This document shows positions 30,005 to 41,010 of a stretch of DNA of 64,000 nt, piece after piece. A program made the position numbers and the translations under genes. The notes beneath the pieces are model-generated. The model did no database searches. It was not told the DNA's origin and saw only the letters and a list, made by a program, of their open reading frames with translations. This DNA is from Gayadomonas joobiniege G7 (GTDB lineage: Bacteria; Pseudomonadota; Gammaproteobacteria; Enterobacterales; Alteromonadaceae). The stretch spans positions 1-64,000 of the forward strand of contig NZ_AMRX01000007.1 in NCBI RefSeq assembly GCF_000300815.1. The letters run 5' to 3'. How positions within the stretch are numbered: the stretch's first letter is position 1; each line of letters starts with the position of its first letter.

Positions 30005-30553
30005 TTAATACACTAAAACAGCACGTCGGTTTTCTGCAAAAGCAGCCTCTGTGCGTGATTTATTTAATGGTTTTTCTTCACCATAACTAACCGTAGAGAT
30101 TTGCGTATTGCTAACCCCTAAGTTCTGAAGATAACGAGCGACTGCTTTAGCACGGCGCTCGCCTAATGCAATATTGTATTCAGGCGTACCACGTTCATCG
30201 GCATGACCTTCAATAATTAAACGAGCAGAAGGATTAGCGCGCAAATAAGAGGCATGAGCTTCTAAAATATCAAAATATTTGCCCATAATTTTAGAGTCGT
30301 CAAAGTCAAAATACAGGGTGTTGGTTTGGCGCAATGCCGCTTGTTTGCGTTTTTCTTCTTCGATTTTCATCTGGCGCTCACGTTCAAGCGCAGTTACTTC
30401 AACCGCTTCATTTTTATTCATGCCTGACGTTTGAGCATTACTGTTCTGGTTGCTTTGGCCAGCCATCGTCTCTTCATCGGTTGTGGTAGTACAAGCCGCG
30501 GTTAATAGTGGCAATACAATAGCTAGATATTTCATCACTTGATTAGGCTTCAT
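30005..30553 (-). CDS. pal: Peptidoglycan-associated lipoprotein Pal
   Basis: Outer-membrane lipoprotein that binds peptidoglycan and TolB. From the ATG at 30553 the product is 182 aa with a lipoprotein signal ending LTAAC (Cys21), a linker rich in Asn, Gln and Met, and an OmpA-type domain (about 85-180) with the LYFDFDDSKI, EGHADERGTPEYNIALGERRA and NRRAVLVY elements. AAGGA precedes this ATG; the frame extends 60 bp further back into tolB, but the added residues would spoil the signal peptide. Confidence 0.96.
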   Translation of the reverse strand: MKPNQVMKYLAIVLPLLTAACTTTTDEETMAGQSNQNSNAQTSGMNKNEAVEVTALERERQMKIEEEKRKQAALRQTNTLYFDFDDSKIMGKYFDILEAHASYLRANPSARLIIEGHADERGTPEYNIALGERRAKAVARYLQNLGVSNTQISTVSYGEEKPLNKSRTEAAFAENRRAVLVY

Positions 30554-30594
30554 TAGTTTTTCCTTATTTGTTATGTTAATAATTTGTTTTTTTG

Positions 30595-31941
30595 TTACAT
30601 ATAAGGTGACCACGAGGGCGATTTAACCTGCCCTGAACCGGATGGTAACCTAGCCTTAAAACGGCCGTCTATAGAAACCAAAGCCAGCACCTGGTCTTGA
30701 TTATGTAACGTACTATAGATAATCATATTTCCGTTTGGGGAAATACTAGGAGATTCATCTAAATAGGTTTTAGTTAATACTTGTAACGTGCCTGTTTTTA
30801 AATCTTGACGACCAATATGGTAATTACCGCGTGTCCGGTTAACCATCACCATGCTTTTACCATCTGGTGTAATGGCTCCACCTAAATTCATTTCTCCGGT
30901 GTAAGTCAGCCGTTTCGCTTTTCCTGTATTAATATCTAAACGGTACAATTGAGCACGTCCCCCACGTTCCGATGAAATCACCAATGATTGTCCATCCGGT
31001 GCCCAAGAAGGCTCTGTGTCTATCGTACGGTTATTTGTTAAACGGGTCAATTTTCGAGTCAATAAATCCATCACATAAATCTCTGGGTTACCATCCTTTG
31101 ATAACACCATGGCCAGACGCGAGCCGTCTGGTGACCACGCGGGTGCACCATTAATACCTGGGTAGGATGCAACCATTTCGCGGCTACCAGAATAGAGATC
31201 GTGAATAAATATCTGTGCCTGTCGGTTCTCGAACGTCACATAAGCAAGTTTAGTCGCATCTGGGGACCATACAGGTGACATCAATGGCTCATTGCTGCGC
31301 ACTATGATTTGTTCGTTATAACCATCATAATCAGCCACTACTAACTGATAAGGCCGTTCGCCAGAATCTTTAACTAACACATAAGCAATTTTAGTTTGAA
31401 ATGCGCCTTTTATCCCCGTCAACTTTTCAAACACTTTATCACTAATAGCATGGCTGATGCGGCGTGAATCTTGTGTTTCAAACTGTAACGGTCGGCTTTC
31501 AAACATAATATGGTCATTTGATGAAACTAAACGCCCTTCTTCTAACATTTGTGAACCACCACCTGTCATCTGACCACGTACCACGTCAATGATCTGATAT
31601 GACACACTTAGAACCCCTGGACGAACATCTTCTAGCTGGCCAATGACGATCGTATCAACGCCTTGCTCGGCCCAGGCTGCAAAATCAACATTCTCTGCTG
31701 ACGTCGGCTGCTGTGGCATTTGTGGCACTTGTGTTGGATTAAATTTACCGCTACGCGCTAAGTCTGCTGCAACAATTGATGACACTTTATCCGGCAGCGG
31801 CTGACTGCCTTGATAGGAAAATGGTACGACTGCAATTGGCCTCGCGCTGTCTAAACCTTCAGTGATCAAGATGTCTATTGCGCCATGAACCGGCGCGAAT
31901 AAACTCAATGTTAAGGTCATTATTAATAGTTTTTTTAACAT
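30595..31941 (-). CDS. tolB: Tol-Pal system protein TolB
   Basis: Periplasmic partner of Pal and TolA. The 448-aa protein has a signal peptide (1-20, cut before AIDI), an N-terminal TolB_N domain (to about 160) and a six-bladed beta-propeller built of repeats with the SPDG/WSPD motif. The stop lies 41 bp before the Pal start. Length and order match the family. Confidence 0.96.
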   Translation of the reverse strand: MLKKLLIMTLTLSLFAPVHGAIDILITEGLDSARPIAVVPFSYQGSQPLPDKVSSIVAADLARSGKFNPTQVPQMPQQPTSAENVDFAAWAEQGVDTIVIGQLEDVRPGVLSVSYQIIDVVRGQMTGGGSQMLEEGRLVSSNDHIMFESRPLQFETQDSRRISHAISDKVFEKLTGIKGAFQTKIAYVLVKDSGERPYQLVVADYDGYNEQIIVRSNEPLMSPVWSPDATKLAYVTFENRQAQIFIHDLYSGSREMVASYPGINGAPAWSPDGSRLAMVLSKDGNPEIYVMDLLTRKLTRLTNNRTIDTEPSWAPDGQSLVISSERGGRAQLYRLDINTGKAKRLTYTGEMNLGGAITPDGKSMVMVNRTRGNYHIGRQDLKTGTLQVLTKTYLDESPSISPNGNMIIYSTLHNQDQVLALVSIDGRFKARLPSGSGQVKSPSWSPYM

Positions 31942-31955
31942 GGTTTTCTGGTTTC

Positions 31956-32864
31956 CTAATTTTCAGGTGCCACAGTTAAGTTGATATCACGTAAAGTTGC
32001 AGTCACTTCAGGGTCATCCGAGACAGGCAGCTGAGCTGTTTTGTACACTGCACGTTCTGCCATTTGGCAGGTTTGTGGGTGCCCGGATAATGTTTTAACT
32101 GAGGTGACAAAACCATTATTTGCGATCCGAATGTTTAATTTACAACTAGTGCCATTCAACGAGGGATCGGTAAATAAATTGTTTTGGATGGCTGATCGGA
32201 TTAGCGCAACATATTTGTCTTTTTCTGACAATATGTATTGTTGACGCTGTTTAGAACGTGCTGCCATCTCTGCTTTTAACTGTTCTTCTAATAACTTTTG
32301 CTGTTCAGCTTTCTCTTTTGCTTCTTGCTCTTTACGTTTACGCTCAGCCTCGCGGCGTTTACGTTCTTCTTCAGCTTTTTTCGCAGCTTCAGCTTTACGT
32401 TTGGCTTCTTCAGCTGCTTTTTTAGCTTCTGCTTCAGCTCTACGTTTAGCTTCTTCTTGTTTTTTTGCTTCTTCTTTTAATTGTTTAGCCCGCGCTGCTT
32501 CTCGAATTTGCTGCTCTTTTGCTGCTTTGGCTTCTTGCTCGGCTTTTTTCTTTTGTTGCGCTAAGTCAGATAAATTTTGTTGTGTTTGTTTTTCTAGCTC
32601 AGCGGCTTGTTTTGCGCGCCGTTCAAGTTCTGCAACTCGTTTTTCTTCAGCCGCTTCCCGCGCAGCTTTTTGTGATTCGAGTTTTTGTATTTGTTCATTC
32701 AGTGCATTTTTATCAACTGACACCGCACGCACCACTTCTTTTGGCTGAGCACTCGCTTGAGGTGTTTTTTGATGCGGGGTAAATTCCATGCTAAATAAAA
32801 GCACAAAACCCAGTACAAGATGCAGCACAACCGAACAAATCACAGCCACTGGATATTGAATCAT
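31956..32864 (-). CDS. tolA: Tol-Pal system protein TolA
   Basis: Inner-membrane protein that reaches across the periplasm and couples the TolQR motor to TolB-Pal. The 302-aa product has one N-terminal transmembrane helix (about 6-27), a long alpha-helical domain rich in Ala, Lys and Glu (about 65-215) and a C-terminal globular domain (about 215-300) with a Cys pair (CKL and CQM) as in other TolA proteins. It is shorter than the E. coli protein (421 aa) because of a shorter helix. Two antisense reading frames across the helix are low-complexity shadows. Confidence 0.94.
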   Translation of the reverse strand: MIQYPVAVICSVVLHLVLGFVLLFSMEFTPHQKTPQASAQPKEVVRAVSVDKNALNEQIQKLESQKAAREAAEEKRVAELERRAKQAAELEKQTQQNLSDLAQQKKKAEQEAKAAKEQQIREAARAKQLKEEAKKQEEAKRRAEAEAKKAAEEAKRKAEAAKKAEEERKRREAERKRKEQEAKEKAEQQKLLEEQLKAEMAARSKQRQQYILSEKDKYVALIRSAIQNNLFTDPSLNGTSCKLNIRIANNGFVTSVKTLSGHPQTCQMAERAVYKTAQLPVSDDPEVTATLRDINLTVAPEN

Positions 32865-32865
32865 T

Positions 32866-33294
32866 TTATTCCTCCACTGGATCCGTCATTAACCCAACTG
32901 ATCCGACTCCCTGAGCTTGAAGCAATACCATCAAGCTGACAACCGCGTCATAATCAACCGTTCGATCACCTTCAACCATCACTGGCCGCTCTGGTTCAAC
33001 TTCTATATGCGCACCAACAATAACTGCTAATTCTTGCGGTGATATAGGCCCTTCTTTCTGATTACCGTCGGTTACAAAGTATTCATAGTCTTTAGTCACA
33101 GAAACAATGACTGGCGGTTTACTATCTTCAGCCAAAGGATTAGCTTTAGCTTTAGGTAAGTCAACGTTAACCCCAGCGGTAATCAAAGGTGCTGTCACCA
33201 TAAAAATAATTAATAAAACCAGCATGACATCAATGTAGGGGACTACATTGATGTCTGAAACAGGCCGACGTCGTTTACGTTGATACATAGTCAA
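32866..33294 (-). CDS. tolR: Tol-Pal system protein TolR
   Basis: ExbD/TolR family subunit of the proton-driven TolQR motor. The 142-aa product has a cytoplasmic basic start (YQRKRRRP), one transmembrane helix (about 20-40) with the proton-path Asp in NVVPYIDVMLVLLIIFMV, and a periplasmic domain. A second ATG two codons on (33288) is possible. It follows tolQ without a gap and tolA starts one base after its stop. Confidence 0.95.
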   Translation of the reverse strand: MTMYQRKRRRPVSDINVVPYIDVMLVLLIIFMVTAPLITAGVNVDLPKAKANPLAEDSKPPVIVSVTKDYEYFVTDGNQKEGPISPQELAVIVGAHIEVEPERPVMVEGDRTVDYDAVVSLMVLLQAQGVGSVGLMTDPVEE

Positions 33295-33990
33295 CTAGGC
33301 TCCTGTTTGCTCTTTTTTAATCGCCGCTTGACGATGTAAAATCGAAGAAAACTCTTCCATGAAGTTCACTGTATTATTTTCTAATTTTTCAACCTTGTGC
33401 GAAAAACGGTTGTACGCGATAACTGCCGGGATCGCGGCAAATAACCCCATTGCTGTTGCGATCAAGGCCTCGGCAATACCAGGTGCGACCATAGCTAAGG
33501 TGGCTTGTTGCACTTCACCTAATGCGATAAATGCATTCATAATCCCCCAGACCGTTCCAAACAGGCCAATATAAGGGCTAATAGATCCAACAGTGGCCAA
33601 AAAAGGCAGGTTAGTTTCTAATTGATCTACTTCGCGCGACAGGCTTACACGCATAGCACGATAAGTAGAATCCATGATCATGTCCCCCGTTGGCATGCCT
33701 TGTTTACGACCACGAGCAAACTCTTTAAAACCAGCTTTAAAAACATTTTCGCTTGGACTACTTGGACCCACCTTATGGCTAACATCTGTATACAATGCAG
33801 AAAGATCAACCCCTGACCAAAATTTATCTTCAAACTTTTGCGCCTGCTGCTGGGCTTTTTTAAGCGCACTTGCGCGCTGAATGATCATGCTCCAAGAAAT
33901 CACTGAAAGTGCGAGTAATAACAGCATAACCGCCTTAACTAATAGGCTGGCCTGCATAAAAAGTCCTAAAAATGTGATATCAGATGACAC
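33295..33990 (-). CDS. tolQ: Tol-Pal system protein TolQ
   Basis: ExbB/TolQ family proton-channel subunit. From the GTG at 33990 the product is 231 aa, with an N-terminal helix (about 13-35), a cytoplasmic loop with FEDKFWSG, and paired helices near 130-160 and 165-195 that carry the LGTVWGIM and PGIAEALIATAMGLFAAIPAV motifs. The GTG start is chosen because it aligns with E. coli TolQ and has GGGG 9 nt upstream; a TTG at 34005 is less likely. It overlaps the end of ybgC by 11 bp. Confidence 0.95.
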   Translation of the reverse strand: MSSDITFLGLFMQASLLVKAVMLLLLALSVISWSMIIQRASALKKAQQQAQKFEDKFWSGVDLSALYTDVSHKVGPSSPSENVFKAGFKEFARGRKQGMPTGDMIMDSTYRAMRVSLSREVDQLETNLPFLATVGSISPYIGLFGTVWGIMNAFIALGEVQQATLAMVAPGIAEALIATAMGLFAAIPAVIAYNRFSHKVEKLENNTVNFMEEFSSILHRQAAIKKEQTGA

Positions 33991-34387
33991 TTTGTAACAC
34001 CCCAAATATAGCGTCCGGTATCCGGACTGGTTTTAGTTTTTGTAAATCGACCGTGGCAATTTCAACCTCTGCTCGGTTAATCACCTGTTGGTCTTTCTCT
34101 ATCCATTGCTTAAACATCAAGCTTGCTTTTTTTAAATATGCAATTTGAGTTTTAACTTCTAACCTATCATTAAACCTTGCCGCGAGTTTATTTTCAATGG
34201 TCATTTTTCTCACAACAAACCCGATATTTGCAGCCAGCAAACTATCTTGCTCAACAGCAAAGTGCGATAAAAACTCGGTTCGGGCCCGTTCATAAAATTT
34301 CAAGTAGTTTGCATGATAAACGATGCCTCCTGCGTCGGTATCTTCGTAATACACTCTGACCGGAAAACTGAACACAAATTCAGTCAT
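33980..34387 (-). CDS. ybgC: Acyl-CoA thioesterase YbgC
   Basis: Hot-dog-fold thioesterase of the 4-hydroxybenzoyl-CoA thioesterase family, first gene of the tol-pal operon. The 135-aa product contains the family's [25 protein letters not shown] signature in two parts, with the catalytic Asp at about residue 18. It overlaps ruvB by 8 bp and tolQ by 11 bp, so ruvB, ybgC and the tol genes are probably read together in this organism. Confidence 0.93.
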   Translation of the reverse strand: MTEFVFSFPVRVYYEDTDAGGIVYHANYLKFYERARTEFLSHFAVEQDSLLAANIGFVVRKMTIENKLAARFNDRLEVKTQIAYLKKASLMFKQWIEKDQQVINRAEVEIATVDLQKLKPVRIPDAIFGVLQSVI

Positions 34388-35387
34388 TTTTGCCCCCTAA
34401 ACCAAAATGTAGATAGGCTGTTTGGGTAGCAATCCGTCCTCGCTGAGTACGTTGAATAAATCCTTGCTGGATCAAAAAAGGTTCAATGACGTCTTCTATG
34501 GTGTCTTTTTCTTCACCGATGGCTGCGGCCAGATTATCTAAACCAACTGGGCCCCCATCAAATTTTTCGATAATTGCTTCCAGCAATTTACGATCCATAT
34601 AATCAAACCCTTGCACATCTACCTCAAGCATGTCTAATGCAGCCGCTGCTAGCGCCTGATCTGCCTCACCATCACCTTTAACGTCGGCAAAATCCCTTAC
34701 TCGGCGCAACAAACGATTAGCAATTCTAGGTGTACCGCGCGCCCGTCTGGCAATTTCCAGTGCTGCGTCTGGTACCAATGTTAATTGCATTTGCACCGCC
34801 GAACGGCTAACAATTTTTTGCAATTCTTCAACGCTATAAAAATCCAGCCTTTGAACGATCCCAAAACGATCACGCAGCGGCGAAGTCAGCGCTCCAGCTC
34901 GCGTGGTCGCGCCAACCAGTGTAAATGGCGGTAAATCCAGTTTAATTGAGCGTGCTGCCGGTCCCTCTCCGATCATAATATCCAACTCATAATCTTCCAT
35001 CGCTGGGTACAATACTTCTTCAACCACAGGGCTTAACCTATGTATTTCGTCGATAAATAAAACATCGTTGGGTTCTAAATTCGTTAGCATCGCTGCTAAA
35101 TCGCCGGCTTTTTCTAATACGGGCCCCGACGTAGTTTTGATATTTACCTGCATTTCGTTGGCGATGATGCGTGCTAACGTCGTTTTACCCAGACCAGGTG
35201 GGCCAAATATCAGTACGTGATCCAGCGCGTCAGCTCTAAGTTTGGCCGCTTCAATTGCAATAGACATTTGTGCCACAACTTTTTGCTGGCCGGTATAATC
35301 TGCCAAGCGCTCAGGGCGCATTGCGCGGTCGATCGATTCTTCTTGTTCTGTCACTTGCGGACTAATGATGCGATCTGCTTCTATCAT
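34380..35387 (-). CDS. ruvB: Holliday junction branch migration helicase RuvB
   Basis: AAA+ motor that drives branch migration with RuvA. The 335-aa product has Walker [10 protein letters not shown] (about 63-71), Walker B with FIDEIHR, the sensor GATTRAG, and a C-terminal winged-helix domain with [12 protein letters not shown]. It starts immediately after ruvA. Confidence 0.97.
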   Translation of the reverse strand: MIEADRIISPQVTEQEESIDRAMRPERLADYTGQQKVVAQMSIAIEAAKLRADALDHVLIFGPPGLGKTTLARIIANEMQVNIKTTSGPVLEKAGDLAAMLTNLEPNDVLFIDEIHRLSPVVEEVLYPAMEDYELDIMIGEGPAARSIKLDLPPFTLVGATTRAGALTSPLRDRFGIVQRLDFYSVEELQKIVSRSAVQMQLTLVPDAALEIARRARGTPRIANRLLRRVRDFADVKGDGEADQALAAAALDMLEVDVQGFDYMDRKLLEAIIEKFDGGPVGLDNLAAAIGEEKDTIEDVIEPFLIQQGFIQRTQRGRIATQTAYLHFGLGGKND

Positions 35388-35999
35388 TTATAACATGCTC
35401 TTTAGCGCTAATCTTATGATCTGTTCATTGCTCATACCTGGTTGAGCAACCTTTTTAACCGCTTTGTTTGCTTGCATTTGAGTGTACCCTAATGCTTGTA
35501 ATGCCTCAATTGCCTCATTATCGGCACGACTTACATCATCTACTGGATCAAACGCATCCGCATTGACTGGCTCTACCCCGGTGGCAGTCTGCTGCCATTT
35601 AGCTAACCTGTCTTTCATCTCTAATAACAAGCGTTCGGCAGTTTTTTTACCAACACCAGGAATTTTAACGAGTTGAGTCACGGCATCACTGCGAACTAAC
35701 GAAATAAACTCGCTTGCATCCATTGCTGATAAAATTGCTAACGCCAATTTAGGGCCCACACCATTAGCTTTTAGTAGCTCACGAAATAGATCTCTGTGGT
35801 ATCTATCGTGAAAGCCATACAAACTATGGGCGTCTTCGCGGATCACCTGATGCGTATAGACCACAGCGGTTTGTTCAAGTTCAGGTAATTTATAAAAACT
35901 ACTCATCGGCAATTGAATTTCATATCCCACACCATTGACGTCAAGAATGCATTCTGGTGGTTGTTTTTCGATCACTTGCCCCGATAATCTGGAGATCAT
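35388..35999 (-). CDS. ruvA: Holliday junction DNA-binding protein RuvA
   Basis: Tetrameric junction-binding partner of RuvB. The 203-aa product has the OB-fold N-terminal domain (1-64), two helix-hairpin-helix motifs (GVGPKLALAIL and PGVGKKTAERLL) and a C-terminal UBA-like domain that contacts RuvB (about 158-203). Spacing in ruvC-ruvA-ruvB is 11 and 0 bp. Confidence 0.96.
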   Translation of the reverse strand: MISRLSGQVIEKQPPECILDVNGVGYEIQLPMSSFYKLPELEQTAVVYTHQVIREDAHSLYGFHDRYHRDLFRELLKANGVGPKLALAILSAMDASEFISLVRSDAVTQLVKIPGVGKKTAERLLLEMKDRLAKWQQTATGVEPVNADAFDPVDDVSRADNEAIEALQALGYTQMQANKAVKKVAQPGMSNEQIIRLALKSML

Positions 36000-36010
36000 G
36001 GATAACCCTT

Positions 36011-36535
36011 TTATTTATGTAAGCGCCCGTAAGCACTCCGACTGGCGTGTCCGGCCATGCTAAGTAGACTTTGCCTAGTATGCGCGTGGCAAACCGCCAC
36101 AGCTAAAGCATCTGCTGCATCGGCCTGAGGTCGCCCACTTAGTTCAAGCAGGCTGGTGACCATATGTTGAACTTGTGATTTATCGGCTGCACCTTTGCCA
36201 ACCACGGCCTGCTTTATCTGGCGTGCAGAATATTCAGCAACTGGCAAGTTGGCTTGTGTGGCCGCAACAATTGCAGCACCACGCGCTTGACCCAGCTTTA
36301 ACGCAGACCCAGCATTATGGGCAACAAAAACCTGTTCAATCGCAAATTCGGTTGGTTTATATTGTTGGCTTAACTGGCTGACCCCATTATAAATAATGTT
36401 GAGACGATCGGCTAAATCGCCTGCCGGCATACGAATACAACCACTTGCGATATACTCAAGTTTATTTCCGCGCTGCTTGATTATGCCATAGCCGGTAATG
36501 CGCGAGCCCGGATCTATGCCTAGAATAATATTCAA
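36011..36535 (-). CDS. ruvC: Holliday junction resolvase RuvC
   Basis: Endonuclease that cuts Holliday junctions. The 174-aa product has the four acidic metal ligands: D8 (GIDPGS), E67 (AIEQVF), D139 and D142 (QADAADALA). It is 11 bp after yebC and in line with ruvA and ruvB, forming one repair block behind aspS. Confidence 0.97.
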   Translation of the reverse strand: MNIILGIDPGSRITGYGIIKQRGNKLEYIASGCIRMPAGDLADRLNIIYNGVSQLSQQYKPTEFAIEQVFVAHNAGSALKLGQARGAAIVAATQANLPVAEYSARQIKQAVVGKGAADKSQVQHMVTSLLELSGRPQADAADALAVAVCHAHTRQSLLSMAGHASRSAYGRLHK

Positions 36536-36546
36536 TGATTTACATC

Positions 36547-37290
36547 TTATATATTTTGCAGAATTTCATCCGCGATCTCAGCGTTAGTATAAACATTTTG
36601 TACATCATCCAGATCTTCTAACATATCTACTAAGCGGATCAATTGAGCGGCTGATTTTTCATCTAATTCGGCTTTTGTCATCGGCACCAGAGTGACTTCA
36701 GCACGCTCAGCGCACAAGTTTTGACTATCTAAAGCATCTTTAACTTGGCCAAAGTCGTCTGGGTCGGTCAGTACCTCAATAACATCGTCACTCATTTGGA
36801 TATCTTCTGCTCCGGCTTCCAGCGCTGGTTCCAGAATATCCCCTTCCTGATATTCACCCGCAGCGTAACTTATAACACCTAGTTTGTTAAACAAGTACGC
36901 AACTGAACCGTCTGTCCCTAAATTGCCACCGCACTTACTAAAAGCATGGCGCACTTCCGAAACCGTCCGGTTGCGATTGTCTGACATGCATTCAACAAGG
37001 ACTGCGGCACCACCAGCGCTATAACCTTCATAGGTGATCTCCTCTAAAACTTGACCATCTAACTCACCGGCTCCACGTTTTATGGCACGGTCAATAGTAT
37101 CGCGTGTCATATTATTCGATAAAGCTTTATCAACTGCGGCTCTTAATCTAGGATTCGTCGTAACATCAGAACCACCGGCTCGTGCAGCAACAGTGAGTTC
37201 GCGGATCAATTTAGTGAAGATTTTTCCTCTTTTTGCATCTTGTGCTGCTTTTCTGTGTTTTATATTGGCCCATTTACTGTGACCTGCCAT
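36547..37290 (-). CDS. yebC: YebC/PmpR family protein
   Basis: Member of the widespread YebC/PmpR (TACO1) family, named as a transcription regulator and more recently tied to translation of proline-rich stretches. The 247-aa product begins with the invariant [21 protein letters not shown] block and shows the three-domain length of the family. Shares the aspS-yebC-ruvC order with E. coli. Which of the proposed roles applies here cannot be told from sequence. Confidence 0.94.
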   Translation of the reverse strand: MAGHSKWANIKHRKAAQDAKRGKIFTKLIRELTVAARAGGSDVTTNPRLRAAVDKALSNNMTRDTIDRAIKRGAGELDGQVLEEITYEGYSAGGAAVLVECMSDNRNRTVSEVRHAFSKCGGNLGTDGSVAYLFNKLGVISYAAGEYQEGDILEPALEAGAEDIQMSDDVIEVLTDPDDFGQVKDALDSQNLCAERAEVTLVPMTKAELDEKSAAQLIRLVDMLEDLDDVQNVYTNAEIADEILQNI

Positions 37291-37311
37291 CTCTCTCTCC
37301 TATCGGTTAAT

Positions 37312-37339
37312 AAAAAACCGGCATAAAAGCCGGTTTTTT
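37312..37339 (-). terminator. Terminator of aspS
   Basis: Perfect 11-bp stem AAAAAACCGGC/GCCGGTTTTTT (37312-37322 with 37329-37339, loop of 6), T-rich on both strands, between aspS and yebC. It implies that yebC needs its own promoter or readthrough. Confidence 0.9.
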
Positions 37340-37355
37340 GCAAAGAAGTCACCAT

Positions 37356-39128
37356 TTATTCGGCTTTATCTTTGATTAAATCAATTGCCAGCTCTTTTAA
37401 TTGCTCTGGATTTGCAAAACCAGGTGCGTCTGTCAATGGGCACGCAGCGGTCGTTGTTTTAGGAAACGCCATCACGTCTCGAATAGAGGTAGCCCCTGTC
37501 ATTAACATAACCAGCCTATCTAAACCAAAAGCTAAACCAGCATGCGGCGGCGCACCAAATTTTAACGCATCCAATAAAAAGCCAAACTTTTCGTCTGCTT
37601 CTTCTTTACTGATACCCAACACTTCAAACACGGCTTGTTGCATGTCTTGCTGATGAATACGAACAGAACCTCCACCAACTTCACAGCCATTTAATACCAT
37701 ATCATAAGCATTAGATAATGCCGTTTCTGGTTTTTCAATCAGCTCTTTTGCAGTTACCCCGACAGGTGCGGTAAATGGGTGATGAAGCGGCGTTAAACCG
37801 CCGTCGTATTCTTCAAACATAGGGAAGTCAACAACCCATAATGGTTTCCACTCGTTACTGCAAATATTCAGTTGTTGACCGATTTTTAAACGCAGAGCAC
37901 CTATCGCTTCGCTCACCACTGTATATTTATCTGAACCAAAAAATAAAATATCACCATTCTCAACTTCAGTCCGCTTTAAAATGGCATTTAGGGCATCGTC
38001 TGGTAAAAACTTGAGCACGGGTGATTGTAAGCCATCTCGACCTTGACTGAGATCTTTCACTTTAATCCAAGCTAACCCTTTAGCGCCATATATACCAACG
38101 AATTTAGTCAACTCATCAATGTCTTTACGTGAAAACTTATCCGCCCCTTGTGGCACACGCAAAGCTGCAACACGTCCTTTCGCATCGTTTGCAGGCCCTG
38201 AAAAAACTTTAAATTCAACGTCTTTTAATAAGTCAGCCACATCGACCATAAATAGCGGGTTTCTCAAATCGGGTTTATCGCTACCATATAAGGTCATCGC
38301 ATCCGTGTATGTCATTTTAGGAAATTCACCTAAATCAACATCCAACAAACGGCTAAATAACTGGCGAACCATTTTTTCTGTGACATCCATCACCTGATCG
38401 GCACTCATAAACGAAGTTTCGATATCAACCTGAGTAAACTCCGGCTGGCGATCGGCGCGTAAATCTTCATCTCGAAAACATTTTACGACTTGGTAATATC
38501 TGTCTAACCCCGACATCATCAACAGTTGTTTAAACAACTGGGGTGACTGAGGCAAAGCAAAAAATTGCCCTTTGTGGGTACGACTTGGCACTAAATAATC
38601 ACGAGCGCCTTCTGGCGTCGCTTTAGTAAGAATGGGGGTCTCTACGTCTAAAAAGTCGTGGCTGTCTAAAAAGTTACGGATTTCACTGGTCACCTTGGCA
38701 CGAAATTTCAGTCTTTCTGTCATTTCAACTCGGCGTAAATCCAAATATCGATATTTTAATCGCTGCTCTTCAGAGTTATTTTGATGGCCATCTAAGCTCA
38801 GCGGTAAAACATCTGAGCCATTTAAAATTTCAATTTCACTGGCCAACAATTCAACTTTACCAGTGGCCATGTTTGCATTTATCTGACTGTCTGGTCGCGC
38901 TCTGACTTTGCCGGTTAGACGGATGCAAAATTCGCTCTTTAATTTATTAGCTGTCGCGAATAAGCTCTCAAAATCTGGATCTACCACCACCTGAATAAGG
39001 CCTTTTACATCGCGCAAATCGATAAAAATTAATCCACCGAGATCACGCCGCCGGTTCACCCAACCGCATAATGTCACTTCCTGACCAACGTGTGTTTCGT
39101 TGATCTGCCCACAATAATGGCTTCGCAT
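37356..39128 (-). CDS. aspS: Aspartyl-tRNA synthetase
   Basis: Class II aminoacyl-tRNA synthetase that charges tRNA-Asp. From the ATG at 39128 the product is 590 aa, like E. coli (590), starting MRSHYCGQ against MRTEYCGQ. It has the N-terminal OB-fold anticodon domain (1-110), motif 2 region around [16 protein letters not shown], the bacterial GAD insertion (about 290-420) and motif 3 GLDRLVMLM near 530. Seven extra codons upstream are open but lack a ribosome site. Confidence 0.97.
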   Translation of the reverse strand: MRSHYCGQINETHVGQEVTLCGWVNRRRDLGGLIFIDLRDVKGLIQVVVDPDFESLFATANKLKSEFCIRLTGKVRARPDSQINANMATGKVELLASEIEILNGSDVLPLSLDGHQNNSEEQRLKYRYLDLRRVEMTERLKFRAKVTSEIRNFLDSHDFLDVETPILTKATPEGARDYLVPSRTHKGQFFALPQSPQLFKQLLMMSGLDRYYQVVKCFRDEDLRADRQPEFTQVDIETSFMSADQVMDVTEKMVRQLFSRLLDVDLGEFPKMTYTDAMTLYGSDKPDLRNPLFMVDVADLLKDVEFKVFSGPANDAKGRVAALRVPQGADKFSRKDIDELTKFVGIYGAKGLAWIKVKDLSQGRDGLQSPVLKFLPDDALNAILKRTEVENGDILFFGSDKYTVVSEAIGALRLKIGQQLNICSNEWKPLWVVDFPMFEEYDGGLTPLHHPFTAPVGVTAKELIEKPETALSNAYDMVLNGCEVGGGSVRIHQQDMQQAVFEVLGISKEEADEKFGFLLDALKFGAPPHAGLAFGLDRLVMLMTGATSIRDVMAFPKTTTAACPLTDAPGFANPEQLKELAIDLIKDKAE

Positions 39129-39306
39129 AATTATCCGCTTCCCAATCAAATTCTGTAAATATAAAGGTAAAATCGCGCAAGATTATATACCTTTACCCCA
39201 GAGCTATGCAATTTGATGACAAAATACTCAGCGAGTGTTAAAGGAGCCCCTAAATCGCAACATTTATTGTATAATGCTTGTTTTAAACGCTTGTATTCAC
39301 AATAAG

Positions 39307-40038
39307 ATGCCAGAAAAAGACAATATCTACGCCAACCCACAGCACGAAGTTAAAGACTTTGTATTTGACCAACAAGTGGTTCATGTATTTTCAGACATGA
39401 TTAACCGCTCTGTGCCCGGCTATCAAACCATTATTTCTACAATTGGACATTTGGCGGCTGAGTTCGCTCAACCTAATACACGAGTTTATGATTTAGGGTG
39501 TTCACTAGGTGCGGCGACTTTAGCCATGCGACGCACCATTAAAACACCCAATTGCGAAATTTTGGCGGTTGATTATTCACAACCTATGGTCGAAAAATGC
39601 CGGCAAAACTTATCTGGTTATAAAAGCAAAATTAAAACCGAAGTGATTTGCGACGATATTTTGCAAACAGAAATCATAAATGCCTCGGTTGTCGTTTTAA
39701 ACTTTACTCTGCAATTTATTGCCCCTGAAAAAAGAGCACAGCTAATTAAAAAAATTTATCAAGGGTTAAAACCAGGTGGCATTTTGATCCTGTCAGAAAA
39801 ACTTAGATTTGAGAATGCTTTGATCCATGACAAAATAGACGAATTGCATTTAGACTTTAAACGTGCGCATGGTTACAGCGAATTAGAAATTAGCCAAAAA
39901 CGCAGTGCTATTGAAAATGTTATGCGTACGGATACCTTAGAACAACATTTTACTCGAATAAGCGCGGCCGGTTTTAATGCCTATAACCAGTGGTATCAAT
40001 GTTTTAATTTTACCTCAATCATGGCAGTAAAAGAGTAA
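39307..40038 (+). CDS. cmoA: Carboxy-S-adenosyl-L-methionine synthase CmoA
   Basis: Makes carboxy-SAM from SAM and prephenate for tRNA wobble-uridine modification. From the ATG at 39307 the product is 243 aa, with the SAM-binding VYDLGCSLGAAT (60-71), VVLNFTLQF and HDFKRA-like (LDFKRAHGYSELEISQKRS) segments conserved with E. coli. The frame opens 72 bp earlier, but those residues do not resemble the family. ATGA overlap with cmoB (the stop of cmoA and start of cmoB share a base). Confidence 0.96.
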   Translation: MPEKDNIYANPQHEVKDFVFDQQVVHVFSDMINRSVPGYQTIISTIGHLAAEFAQPNTRVYDLGCSLGAATLAMRRTIKTPNCEILAVDYSQPMVEKCRQNLSGYKSKIKTEVICDDILQTEIINASVVVLNFTLQFIAPEKRAQLIKKIYQGLKPGGILILSEKLRFENALIHDKIDELHLDFKRAHGYSELEISQKRSAIENVMRTDTLEQHFTRISAAGFNAYNQWYQCFNFTSIMAVKE

Positions 40039-40997
40039 TGTTTAACGATTTTTATCAACGTATATTAACCTCTAAAGTCGCCGTTTGGATTCATCAGATT
40101 CCTGGTTTATTAGCAGATTGGCAAGCTAACCAACGCCATGGTGAATTTAAACAATGGCAAAAAACACTCAGTCACCTACCCAAAATAAAGCCCTCAGACA
40201 TTGAGTTGTCAGGCAAAGTGCGTTTAGGTCAAGCCAATGACATTGCTCCGGGTCAATTAAAACGCCTTGAGGTGTTATTAAAACAATTTATGCCGTGGCG
40301 TAAAGGTCCTTATGAGTTATTTGGTTTGGAGATAGATACCGAATGGCGCAGTGACTGGAAATGGGACCGTTTGATATCTCATATTAGCCCGTTAAAGGGC
40401 CGCACTGTCTTAGATGTAGGCTGTGGGAATGGTTACCACATGTGGCGTATGTTAGGTGAGCAAGCTGATTTGGTCATCGGCGCCGATCCAACCGAACTTT
40501 TTGTGATGCAGTTTACCGCTATTAAAGAATATTGCAAAAGTGACGATATCTATTTACTGCCATTAGGGATCGAGCAATTGCCAGCCTCGCACGCTTTTGA
40601 TACCGTCTTTTCTATGGGGGTGTTATACCACCGAAAAAGCCCACTGGATTTTTTACAACAGTTAAAAGCCCAGCTCAGGGTAGGCGGTGAACTGGTATTA
40701 GAGACGATAGTAATCGAAGGGGATCAAAACCAAGTGCTGGTACCCGGCGAACGTTATGCAAAAATGCGCAATGTTTGGTTTATTCCCAGCAGCGCCGCTT
40801 TGTGCCATTGGTTACAACGCACAGGTTTTAAAAATATCCGTGTCGTTGATGAGGGGCTGACAAGCCTGAATGAGCAGCGTAAAACCCATTGGATGGAAAA
40901 TGAGTCGCTTGCTGATTTTTTAGATCCGGAAGATCAAAGTAAAACTATAGAAGGTTACCCGGCACCGCGCCGCGCCGTGATCTTGGCCAATCGTTAA
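40038..40997 (+). CDS. cmoB: tRNA U34 carboxymethyltransferase CmoB
   Basis: Transfers the carboxymethyl group of carboxy-SAM to 5-hydroxyuridine 34 to give cmo5U in tRNA. The 319-aa product has WRKGPYELFG (about 87-96), WKWDRL, and the SAM motif VLDVGCGNGYH (124-134). It works directly with the product of cmoA, with which it is translationally coupled. Confidence 0.96.
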   Translation: MFNDFYQRILTSKVAVWIHQIPGLLADWQANQRHGEFKQWQKTLSHLPKIKPSDIELSGKVRLGQANDIAPGQLKRLEVLLKQFMPWRKGPYELFGLEIDTEWRSDWKWDRLISHISPLKGRTVLDVGCGNGYHMWRMLGEQADLVIGADPTELFVMQFTAIKEYCKSDDIYLLPLGIEQLPASHAFDTVFSMGVLYHRKSPLDFLQQLKAQLRVGGELVLETIVIEGDQNQVLVPGERYAKMRNVWFIPSSAALCHWLQRTGFKNIRVVDEGLTSLNEQRKTHWMENESLADFLDPEDQSKTIEGYPAPRRAVILANR

Positions 40998-41010
40998 TTT
41001 AGGGGACTTT

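Noticed and set aside
32298-32782. Frames antisense to tolA rich in Phe, Ser and Cys
   Set aside because: They are the complement of the Ala/Lys/Glu repeats of TolA; low complexity, no independent evidence.
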